Made by a program: the position numbers and the translations under genes. The notes beneath the pieces were generated by a model that was not told the DNA's origin, ran no database searches, and saw only the letters and a program-made list of their open reading frames with translations. From Liolophura sinensis (lineage: Eukaryota; Mollusca; Polyplacophora; Chitonida; Chitonidae): a DNA stretch of 64,000 nt. The DNA lies in NCBI RefSeq assembly GCF_032854445.1, contig NC_088295.1:75856028-75920027 (forward strand), given 5' to 3'. Position 1 is the first letter of the stretch, and each line of letters opens with the position of its first letter. Shown here in pieces: positions 12,755 to 36,100 of this stretch.

Positions 12755-13155
12755 ATAAAACAGTCTACTTGACTTCCTATGTCCAGTGAAAGTCTCCTTG
12801 ACGTCCAACATCAGGTAAGATAGCCTACCTATAACTTTCCATATGCACTGGGACAGTCTATTTGTGTTTTCATATCCAGTAAGACAGATAACCTACTGCC
12901 CGATGAGACTACCTCCTAGATCTCCGGTGTAAGGTGACGCAGCCTAATTGACCTCCAGTATCCGAAAGACTACCTACGGTCCGGGTGAGACTGCCTACTT
13001 GATCCCCCCACCCCCAGTCCGGTCGAGACTGCCTATTTGACCCCCAAGCCGGTCCAGGTAAAACTGCTTACTTGACACCCCCCTCCCTCGGTGTCCAGGT
13101 GAAACTGCCCATTTGGTCACCCGGTGTCCGGGTGAGACTGCTTACTTGTCATTTG
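12755..13155. repeat. Degenerate 35-40 bp minisatellite
   Basis: About 10 copies built on GTCCAGGTGAGACTGCCTAC plus TTGACCTCC, increasingly regular and C-rich toward 13150, where it meets the SINE. Confidence 0.75.
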
Positions 13156-13167
13156 GTTTCTTTCTTT

Positions 13168-13408
13168 GATTGCTGTTTTACGCCGTACTCAACAATATTT
13201 CACTTATACGACGGCGGCCAGCATTATGGTGGGAGGTTTTCCGGGGGAAACCCACGAACATCCGCAGGTTGCTGTCGGACCTTCCCACTTACGGCCGGAG
13301 AGGAAGCCAGCATGAGTTGGACTTGAACTCACGGCGACCGCATTGGTGAGAGACTCCTGGGTCATTACGCTTTGCTAGCGCGCTAACCAACTGAGCCACG
13401 GAGGCCCC
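13168..13408 (-). mobile_element. SINE-A, nearly full length
   Basis: Complete order on the minus strand: tRNA-like head with A box TGGCTCAGTTGG and B box GAGTTCAAGTCC, CTCTCCGGCCGTAAGTGGGA, TTTCCCCC, ACCATAATGCTGGCCGCCGT, GTGAAATATT and GGCGTAAAACA. A short internal deletion near 13232. Confidence 0.9.
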
Positions 13409-13925
13409 TTGGTAGATTTACGAACAGATAATCCATCTTTATGTGGAACATACAAACTGTGCACCCGGATCAGCCATCTCTTGCGACATAATATATTTAA
13501 AGACCTACAACATCGAGAGTAAAACCCGCGCAGCTACCAGTGCGATAACTAGCTAGCAAATGGTCACACGTAACCTCTGAAATGCGGCCTCTTGCCAATT
13601 TACCTCAGTCCGAGTTTTATTCTGACTGTTCATGTAAAAGCATAAATAGAAGCAACTTACACGCTACCAGCAGCATGGCCTAAGCAGAATTAAGTAAAAA
13701 AAAAATGCATGAAGTTGCAACTAGTCTAGAATTACAACGCTGTATTGTCATCTTGTATATAAACTCTGAATTGTAAAACCGGTCAGAAATGGCTAATTAA
13801 CCAGGAGGAAAAAACGTATAGTGCCCATAGTAAACCACTGCTCTTAGGTTACCGACAACCTTGGCTCTGAATCTGCGGTATAAAACCACCGAGAGTTGGA
13901 TTCAGCTCGTTGGTCAGGTGCCGAT
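13409..13925. other. Gene-free stretch
   Basis: Nothing recognised beyond an A-run near 13696. Confidence 0.55.
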
Positions 13926-14065
13926 TTGATTTATTTACTTATTTGACCGGTGTTTTACGACGCACTTGAGGCTGGGAGGAAAGCGGACAGAGCCCAAGGA
14001 AAACACACGGCCGTCGTGTGGTTGGTGCAGATTTGAATCATAAATATAGCATAGCCCATTGAGTT
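13926..14065 (-). mobile_element. SINE-A, heavily degraded
   Basis: TTTATTTACTTATTTGACCG, GTGTTTTACGACGCACTTGAG and GGGAGGAAAGCGGACAGAGCC remain; head diverged, B-box region GATTTGAATC. Confidence 0.65.
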
Positions 14066-16002
14066 GTGCCTCTAATCAGACACGAGAGATATTTTGAAAA
14101 AGACAGAATCCTAAGCTGAAGGTGAATTAAAATGTTATTCCGTGACGCATGTATTAATCAGCGATTTAGATTTTATTACAATATATAATGCATGTACATG
14201 TATGACGCACTTAAGACAAGTACTTCTTTTCTATTCTGAAAAAAGAGGGGAAACATTATTGCAAAAGTATAAAAATATACACACAAACTATGTAAACCTT
14301 ATGTACACAAACTATTTTCTTTTTAAATAGGCATACACTTCACTACATGCCTACACCTTCCTAATACAATGTAGGCATACACAATGCAGAAGTCTTTCTT
14401 TACTTTTCAATATGTAGTTTAACTGATCCGTTGATCATAGCAATGTGCTTGGGAAAATGTCAACATTTTACCTCATATTAATTCTTTCACGTTTCTTGCC
14501 GCCAGCCAAACCACTTCTCGTGACAGGGCCTTGACGTGATGCATGCGCCAGTGCACGAATACTCGTGAACACGGAAACACAGCATGTGTTCGAGATTCCA
14601 GTGAAATTCCTGTTATTTCCTGCTGCTCAAGTTAGTAAACAATTCTACACTACAATCATGGCCGATTCTCTAGAGGTTATTATACGCGTCAACATATTCG
14701 TATGTTTGCAGTTCACAAACCAGACCGGAAAGTACGAACTAGTGTCCAATAACACCAATCCACTATTTTGAACGCCGTCGTTTCTCTGTAACATTATAGA
14801 CCTGATGCTGTACTTTACAGCATTACGAATGGCTGGTATGTATACATAATGTCCAATTTTCTACAAACAGGAGTTGCAAAATTACCAAAAATATTAAGAC
14901 AAAATATAATAGAGATCTATCGCACATTTGTTCTAACTTTTGCGATATAGGCCTACTATACCACGGCATATATGCGACTTATCTTCCGATAAAAAAGATT
15001 GCAACTAATTGCAAAATATCAATAGGATATTTGGTACCACAAAATAAAAGTCTTGCTCAAGTCCAGAATGTATCCAAGGAAGGAAAGAAATAGTGAAAGT
15101 AAGAGAGATATACTAGAGCATATAGCAGATCTCTCTTGTAAACCAGTAATTAATGTCTGATTTCACCACGTGCTTGCTAAGTACATGTAACTGGATATTT
15201 TTTTTTTTTCAAATGGTAGGTATACGTAGGTATTGACCCTAGGTAATTCATATCAATCAATAGGAAAATTGTTCGTTCAACCTGATATTAAGCTAGACTA
15301 TATTAATACCAGGTTCAACTTTTCACTGCAAATGAACTTGACGCGGCAGTAATATATAGGCCAATGAAATACCACACTCAGACTTCCATAACTGTTACCA
15401 CCATTAAAAATGTGATCGCTTGGGTTTCACGTCAAATTGCACTGGATTTCACATTAAACAAAAAAACCTTTGACTACAACAGATTTGTTCACGAGCCGAA
15501 AATTCCATTGCATTATGTGTTTTGGTCCAATAACAGATATGTGGTTCAAACACTGACACTTTCAAAACATTTCTGTTTCTGGTTTCAATAACATATCTTG
15601 TTCACGCATTGAGTACTCCATTACATTACAGTTTCTGGCTTCATTAACAGACATGTTGTTCACATACTGATAATTTCAACACAATGCAAAAATTCTCAGC
15701 AAAATAAAAATATATTGACATGTATCCTAAGAAATTCAGCATGATCATGTAATGAGAATCTGTCCAACACTTACAAATCCTGACACTTCAATTTTAAACT
15801 CGACAAACTTTGATGTAAACTTCACTGAAATCTCTAAAAGTGATGGTATAAAAAATATTTCGACTATCTAAAAGTTATTAAAATATTCAAAAATAAATGC
15901 AAAACACAGTACAAAACTACAAACATATTTTAAAAATACATACAGCACCACAGTGTTCAGTTTACCTCATTTTGATAATGTATAGATCCAAGAAATTTTC
16001 AA
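14066..16002. other. Gene-free AT-rich stretch
   Basis: Frames up to 75 codons, none with recognisable homology; no repeats of note. Confidence 0.55.
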
Positions 16003-16427
16003 GTCATGTAGTATATATGTACCGCACCACGCGAGACCTTTTAAAGTAATATAGTACATATGTATCACGACACATTTCCAAGTAATATAGTACATATGTA
16101 CCACACAAGACACTTCCAAGTAATATAGTACATATGTACCACATGAGACATTTCCAAGTAATATAGTAAATATGTACTACATGAGACATTTCCAAGTGAT
16201 ATGGTACATATGTACCCCATGAGACATTTTCAAGTGATATAGTACATATGTACCAAATGAGACATTTTCAAGTGATACAGTACATATGTACTAAATGAGA
16301 CATTTTCAAGTGATACAGTACATATGTACCAAATGAGACATTTTCAAGTGATACAGTACATATGTACCAAATGAGACATTTTCAAGTGATACAGTACATA
16401 TGTACCAAATGAGACATTTCCAAGTAG
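16003..16427. repeat. 38-bp tandem repeat with a GTACATATGTAC palindrome in most units
   Basis: About 11 copies of AAGTGATACAGTACATATGT plus ACCAAATGAGACATTTTC, more divergent at the 16003 end. The 12-bp palindrome is preserved in most units. Confidence 0.93.
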
Positions 16428-16895
16428 AACTGGCAGTTCTTGTGGGCTTGTGAGACAGACAATCCACTATGAGAGTGATAAGAAATTCCTAGCCGAGATG
16501 ATTAGTAATAATCACTTTTATAAAATTGGTTCCCATTTACATGTATGACAATTAAAAAATGTACTACAAAGGTTAGTGCAACATTTGTGAGTTTGTTCTC
16601 CACTTGGGTCTAGACATGTGTAAGTGCAAATATGCAGATTATGTACATATTAATGGAAGTGTGAGGACACATTCTTCATTCATCAGCATTATGATATACA
16701 TATATGCTACGATATCAAAACATCTAATCTGTTACAATGAATTTAACTTTGTGTTGGATGCTCAACTGTTAATAGCTTTAGTTGGTTTAAATATGCGAAA
16801 ATTCTGTTATATTATAAAATATCAGAAATAGTTTTGTTATGAGGATAACTTGAACAGGATTTTACGGCCCATTCAGTGTTTCTTTGTTGATAAAA

Positions 16896-16901
16896 TTTAT
16901 T
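16896..16901 (-). terminator. Candidate polyadenylation signal AATAAA of CDK4/6
   Basis: The minus strand reads AATAAA about 530 nt beyond the CDK4/6 stop codon; it is the most obvious canonical signal in the few hundred bases after the gene. Not confirmed by transcripts. Confidence 0.4.
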
Positions 16902-17428
16902 TGTGGAAACTTTTTCAACACAAACTAAAATATGATCTCTTTAGAAATAACAAACAGCATATGTACAAGTAGGTCTGATATATAAGAGACAATTGCATCA
17001 GCCTACAGTTGCACAAGTAGTAACATTCTCACAGTAAGTAAAACTGACATGGATCTGAGCTTCCAATCACTGGTTACTATATACAGCCTACTGCTCTCTT
17101 TCCCTACATACATCTGTCTATACGAATGGGAACCTGATTTGAGTTGGTCATGAAATGTTCTTGAGAAACTTTGCTATGGATTTATCCACTTAAAGGTACA
17201 GGTAGGCTACCCTGTTTTGCATTGCCATGTACAATTTCAATTCCACGTACTGATAACAATTAAAATCTCTGTATCCACTTCACTGCATGCAGATCCACAT
17301 GCAAGTCTAACTTCACAAATCATTGACAATAACTTCATCAGATTTCACCAAGTTTAAATTGCGAAGATTTTCTAAAATACTAGTAGCCACCATTTTACAA
17401 CTTTTGTACAATGTAAACATTGTCATTT

Positions 17429-30185
<12,757 letters not shown>

Positions 30186-30187
30186 CC

Positions 30188-30234
30188 TCACATCCTTAAT
30201 CCTCAAACACTGGACACTATAACCATGGTGGCAT
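30188..30234 (-). promoter_or_regulatory. Three consecutive short uORFs directly ahead of the CDK4/6 start
   Basis: On the minus strand: a 5-codon uORF at 30234-30217 (MPPWL); an overlapping 7-codon uORF at 30226-30203 (MVIVSSV) whose start sits in GCCACCATGG, a perfect Kozak context; and a start-stop ATGTGA at 30193-30188. The main ATG (30185) is 2 nt after the last stop. All three are upstream of and out of the main frame, and would be expected to lower or condition initiation at the kinase start. Confidence 0.6.
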
Positions 30235-31202
30235 TTTCACTGCAATAAAACCAGATGACGTAACATCAAGCCTGGTAAACATTTGCCCAAAAGTATTACT
30301 TTTTTGAACCCTGGCAAAAAAGCTTATAAAATATCATGCAAGTAGTACTCTAAAGACCAGATAAGTAGCAGCACATCCACAGGGCACAAATACAAAGATG
30401 GTGTACATCTATATAATTGTCCATAACCCTAGTATTAGCAGAGCAACTGTAAGGACAAGGTTGATGCTTTTGTTGGTTGCAGACCCACTTTTTAAATGCC
30501 CAATGAGGAAAATAAAATTGTCAATAAATTGACATCACTCTATACCATGCACCTTCAACCTTAACTTATCCCGTGCATTAATCTAATATCTCTAATGATA
30601 GGCCTATAATTTTCTCCGTGCATTAATCTAATAATCTCTAATGATATAATTTTGTTATATTATGTTTTACTATATGGCCCTTGTCTTGACATATATGATA
30701 TAGCTATAAAATTTCACCTCAGTTATACCTAATAGCAAGTATAGAAAGCAGACACAAAATCTAACAATAGTAAACTTGTCGCAGCGAAGTCAAGAGACGA
30801 ATACTTAATTTGCATGCAGCTGCAGTGCGTGTCTTTGTTGACTGCAGCCCCCTTAATACTGGCCAATGCGGTCAAAAAAAGAAAGCAACGAAGGAAAAGC
30901 AGTAGGGAAAAAATCGTTGGGATTCAATTACATAATGGTAATTTTGGGTGTTTCCGGTTTATCGGAGAGGTAAAACCGAGTAAAATAGTCCAGCTAAACA
31001 TGCTGCCTCTGTCAGCTACTCTCGTGTACGTGTATGAATGAACCGTGCGAGTGAACCAAAAGAGGTGGACCCAAGTAGAAGTGTTCACCGCATACGTCAC
31101 CATTTTTGAGTAAATCGTAACCTGAGCTCATTTAGCAGTCAACGCAGGTTCAATTATTTGCTGTCGGTAGTATCAAGAAACAGCTCGAGTCATTTTACTT
31201 AC

Positions 31203-31300
31203 ATTTCTTTGCTTTTTCTCTCCGATAACAAGTGGTTTCTCTTGTACTGAACCCGTTCAGAAATAGCCCACGTGGAGAGGCCTCGCTTTTGATTGGCTCA
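31203..31300 (-). promoter_or_regulatory. Candidate CDK4/6 promoter and noncoding first exon
   Basis: On the minus strand, in order: a CCAAT box in GAGCCAATCA (31299-31290), a CACGTG E-box (31274-31269), about 65 nt of A/G-rich leader, and the strong donor AAAT|GTAAGT (exon end 31203). Splicing from here to the acceptor at 30239 would remove a 963-bp leader intron. The TSS position is inferred. Confidence 0.4.
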
Positions 31301-31585
31301 GCAAGTCATTTACACATTCCATTCTTTCTAAGGTTGTAAAGGACACTGCGGATGAGTCCAAATTTTGGTAAAAGAGGGGTGGCATGGTCAGCGCACTGTA
31401 CAGTCCTGAGTGTGTTAATGCAGTACTAAAGTATACTTGGTTACGCAGTTCATTGCGTAACTGTATTTATGCCCATTTTTGGATCACTGTGTACAGAGAA
31501 AATAACTTTAACATCGTTTTACATCTACATATAGTTTACGTACCGAAGTATCGTATAAAGCTAATCATGGGATTCCCTCGGGCGC

Positions 31586-31686
31586 TGTAAGGTTCCCTCC
31601 CACAAAAATGCCGGCCGCCGTCGTATAAGTGAAATATTCTTTAGGGCCGCGTAAAAAACCAATCAAATAAATAGATGAATAAATAA
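31586..31686 (+). mobile_element. SINE-A 3' fragment
   Basis: CCTCCCACAAAAATGCCGGC, CGTCGTATAAGTGAAATATT, CAATCAAATAAATAG tail; 5' truncated. Confidence 0.85.
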
Positions 31687-32000
31687 ATATAAAGTTAATC
31701 ATTAGACTGAGGATACATGTAGAGTTACAGACTTTGTATGACAGTAAGGATTAATTCAAAAGTTCAAAGCAAAAATAAATAAATAATAACCCCCATCCCC
31801 CACCCACCCAAGAAAAAAAGGTTGAAATAAGAAATGGAAAATGGAAAAAATTGGAAAGAGCAAAGAAAAAGTCGTCCTGTATGTCGTGTGTCGGAAAATT
31901 TCATTTCATTTATTTTGTACATGCATAACATAATTCATTTCACCTTGATAAGATCGGCGGCTAAATGTAGGTCCCTAAGCGATATCTAAAGTCTGACATT

Positions 32001-32084
32001 CCCCTGTTTCCTCTCAACATAATGCTGGACGTCGTCATATAAGTGTAATATTCTTGAGCACCGCGACACAAATCAAATAAATAA
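32001..32084 (+). mobile_element. SINE-A 3' fragment
   Basis: GTTTCCTCTCAACATAATGC, TGTAATATTCTTGAGCACCG and an AAATCAAATAAATAA tail; 5' truncated. Confidence 0.8.
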
Positions 32085-32251
32085 CAGGATTCCAATGAAT
32101 ATTGTCGTCACAAGGCTGAAAATTTGTTAAGTACAACGTTAAACCCCAAGCACTCACTTACCAATCTATATTCAAACTGAGGTTTAAGAAAGAGTATGTA
32201 CTGTTCCCATTTAACATATTATTGCACACTTTGGCATTTCAGTTATGTTGA

Positions 32252-32511
32252 TTTTTTTTGGATTGGTGTTTTACGCCGTACTCAAGAATATTTCACTTAT
32301 ACGACGGCGGCCAGCATTATGGTGGGTGGAAACCGGGCACAGCCCGGGGGAAACCCACGACCATCCGTAGGTTGCTGGCAGACCTTCCCACTTACGGCCG
32401 GAGAGGAGGCCAGCATGAGCTGGACTTGAACTCACAGCGACCGCATTGGTGAGAGGCTCCTGGGTCATTACGCTGTGCTAGCGCGCTAACCGACTGAGCC
32501 ACGGAGGCCCC
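32252..32511 (-). mobile_element. Full-length SINE-A with perfect 12-bp target duplication
   Basis: Intact tRNA head (A box TGGCTCAGTCGG, B box GAGTTCAAGTCC), body and an A-run end (T-run on plus at 32252-32259). CAGTTATGTTGA flanks both ends (32240-32251 and 32512-32523), as expected for target-primed reverse transcription. The youngest-looking copy in the window. Confidence 0.95.
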
Positions 32512-32863
32512 CAGTTATGTTGAAGAAACAAGGTTCATGTCTCAAATCATTAATCTTTTTCTTATTAATTTAATAATTATAATCAAATACATGTACATTT
32601 ACTCAAAGGCGAAAATAGAAGCGTAGAATAAATTAGTCACTAATTTAAAAAGTCGAACAATGAGGATGAAAATAGAAGCGTCGAATAAATTAAAAAATTA
32701 ATAAATTAAATTTCTCTTTTAATGAAAACATCACTGATCATAACAAGTCTTTCTCTATCGCTGCTGGTTTATAGTTTTTCACAACAATCGAATGACGACA
32801 GACTGCCAAACCTTAAGTATTTTGACATTCTCAGGAACTAATGATTCATAACGTGGATACAAA

Positions 32864-32929
32864 TGACGTCACCATAAGAGCGACTCGTATAAAAGAGCAC
32901 CTAGACCACATGACCTCGTATCATTCAAG
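32864..32929 (+). promoter_or_regulatory. ALIX core promoter: CRE, TATA box and initiator
   Basis: Perfect CRE TGACGTCA (32864-32871), perfect TATAAAAG (32888-32895) and an initiator-like TCATTC (32921-32926). The ATG follows at 32930. The predicted TSS, roughly 32918-32923, leaves a leader of only about 7-12 nt. Confidence 0.55.
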
Positions 32930-33132
32930 ATGGCTTCCTACTTGGCTGTCCCGTTGAAAAGAACGAATGAAGTTGATCTAGTCAGACCTCTGAGACGATT
33001 TATTGAAAACACGTACAGCAGTGCCCAGCCAGACGATTACAACAATGCCCTCAGCGAATTCAATAAGTTACGAAACTCCATGATGACCAAATCAGTGGAC
33101 AAACACGAATCAGCGTTGGAAGTTCTCTACCG
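32930..33132 (+). CDS. PDCD6IP: ALIX exon 1 (residues 1-68)
   Basis: Begins [17 protein letters not shown], aligning with the N terminus of human ALIX. The start lies in CAAGATGGC. Ends at ...EVLY plus a split Arg codon, donor CCG|GTACAA. The open frame runs on into the intron, but homology resumes only at 34175. Confidence 0.96.
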
Positions 33133-36100
33133 GTACAACAACAACATTTGGGTTTTAGCTAATGGTATTCCGGTTCAATTTGTAGCCATAGCAGTTTACA
33201 GTTGAATTTCATTGTTCTTTCAGATTCTTTAGAGGAGATATTTACGATTAACGTTTCTGGAAATTTATTTGTTAAAAAATGTGGTTGAAACAAAATGAAC
33301 CAAGTATTTCCGCCATTATGACGTGAGCTGTCAAATAACAAAAGTTGATGTCTCATTGCTTAATATAGATACACGTGCTTTAGTTCATTATATATGCCAG
33401 TCTCAGAATTTCACATTTGTAAGTCCGTTTTGATGCTTATGGTTCCACATATTAAAGAGTTAAATAATGATTTTTGAACTGCAGTTAAGTAGGCTTAATT
33501 AATAAAAGCAAGATCTTGGACATGAAAGTACAACCTTGGGAATGAAAATCAGTACATGTTAGAGTGGTCTGTGGATACCCTGTATCCAGAAGTAGAATAG
33601 AACTAGCCAATACATGTTTTCTTCAAAATAGTATGGCTTGGAACACAGACTGCTGAGAATAATGTAGTCAAATACTCAGTATAGTATGCATGATAGCCTC
33701 ACATTAAAACATTATTGTTATAACGTTTTTAAATTTTATCTATTGCAAGATCTATTGTCCCATAGCACAGCTCTAGTTTGCTGACGATGCATAAATGTAG
33801 GCGCTATACAGAGCTAAAACCCACCGTATAGCAGACTGTTTGTTTAAACCCATTTTTGGCTGCTTCATCACCTGTCCAGGCACCCTGGTTTCCTCCACCC
33901 ATAATATATTTTCTACCTTTGTATCAGTGGAATAGTTGGAATAATAGTGGAATAACACTAACACCTTATCAAAAGGATGCTGCACTATAGTCGTCATTGT
34001 TCCTTCTTGAAGAGATGATGTCCAGTGGAAATTACCCAACTGCGAACTTTCTGAGAGTTTATGTCTTAAAATTTCATACAGTCTTAAGCATATCAGCATA
34101 AAAATGTAGGCCACTGACATTGTAAAGCCTCTGTACACATATTTTTATATACCCCTTATTTTTTTATTTAACAGGTATTATGATCAACTGGTGGCTATTG
34201 AAAGCAAATTACCCATGGCAGAAAATCAGGTGAAATGAAATCACTCACATTTTGTGTACCTCATTGGAAAGAGAATACTATAATATCCATATTTCCTGTT
34301 TCACACATATGTATCTAAAAGTGTTATAGTGTTTTGTAATCGTCAGTTGTTTTGATTGAACTGGAGATTGGGATGTTTGAAATGATCTTTCCCAAGAGTT
34401 TCGCTAAAACTCTGCAAGGCTCTTCCCAGATTGTTATTTTTTCTTTCACTACTTAGCCCCTGAGAGGTTTTGAGCATTGTCATGGCCCTGTCTGTCTGTC
34501 TGCCTGTCTGACATCATCTTTGTGACTGCCATATCACTGAAATTTGGGATTCATACGTGTGTGTTTTGACCTTTTCAGATCTAAATTTGTATTAATTTTT
34601 AATATTTATCAGTTTATTTACATAACTACATGTACACGTATAAACATTTTACTGTGTCTCTGACATTATTAAATGGTTATTCTGTACTTGCATTAATCGT
34701 TACATTGTATATTTATCAGCTTTATTAAGAGCTGTTGTAATTACCATTGCTGAACAGGAAATAATTAAGTTTTGCTTAAATGGTTATCCATAAAGGCTGC
34801 ATGGAATATGCAGGGGTGAAAAGTGCTGCTATTCTAAGAGTTTTTTATTTTTTTCACTTGATACCATATTAAAGAGCTCAGCAGTCAGATAACTAGGTCT
34901 ATCCCTGTGAATTACATGAATGTCAGTGGTTGGAGCTGTACAGATTTTATTCAATACTCTGTGTTGGTGATAAAATGTATGTTATGTTTATTGACGCAAT
35001 GACAACTTAGATGCACAAATGCACACAGATACACATGTATGATTGGTCATTGGTGCATCTTATTCCTCCCAGATATTGCTTATCATTGAATGTCAAATTT
35101 TCAGACATCATCTCAGGTCCCTGTTACCCCAGTAAGTACCAGAGCGAAGACATCATGCATGTACAGTTGTACGTGTATTTATAAGTATTGGTGTCAATAT
35201 TTGCTGTGCATACATGCAGTGCTCTTGCAGTGAAAGTAAAGCTACGCCACATGTGTATTGATGTTGTTCATAACTTATTGAGCATCTAGGACTTATTACC
35301 TGCTGGAATGAGGGTGTGGAGGGGTGGGCGGGGAGGGGGGTATACTCACACAGGTCTAAATAAAAAAGAAGATAGGTGGAACTGCTGGAACATTTTGATA
35401 GCTTATATTCTAGTGAACATAAGTTTGCGATCTTCATCTTTGTTTGAAGATAGAAGTTGCCCCATATATACTCAAATATAAATCCTTTATACATTTGTGT
35501 GGGAAAGTCGTCTGTATATATACAGCAGACCTTTTGCCTACTTTACCAGCATTGAGTCCATCTTGTAATTCCCTCCAGGGTTTTCTTTTATTGGCATCGT
35601 TTACGTTACCAGAAATCGTTTGTCATGGCAAAATTTTGCAGGTGCATGTAGTTCTGAATCTTCACATACTCCAAAGGGCAATGACTCCTGACATGTACAC
35701 ATATATGTGTTACAATAGTGGTTCATGTAGATAATTATTGCCAGCATGGCTCCAAGCTCTTGTGCTTTGATAATGTATGTATTAAATATGTACATGTAAT
35801 TTACGTCCATGAAACCTTTGTGCCAGATTACAACAGGAAGTCTATGTAACTAGTCGCATGTTCCTTTGTGAAACTCTGTCATTTGATTGTCACGCATAAA
35901 ATCAAATATTTACCCTGCATGAGGATGTAAGTATTGTGTATATGCACCTGATATGTAAGTATTGTGTACATGCACCTGATATGTAAGTATTGTGTACATG
36001 CACCTGATATGTAAGAATAATTAGTGAAGTTTATCTCCATGGGTATATTTTGGATGTGGTACATGCATACTAATATTAATAATTTGTAACTGAGTAGGTG

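Larger units (their letters stand above)
30240..32929. other. Divergent intergenic region between CDK4/6 and ALIX
   Basis: Carries the inferred CDK4/6 leader intron and promoter (minus), an octamer ATTTGCAT (30808-30815), three SINE-A copies (31586-32512) and the ALIX promoter at its right edge. No other gene seen. Confidence 0.7.
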
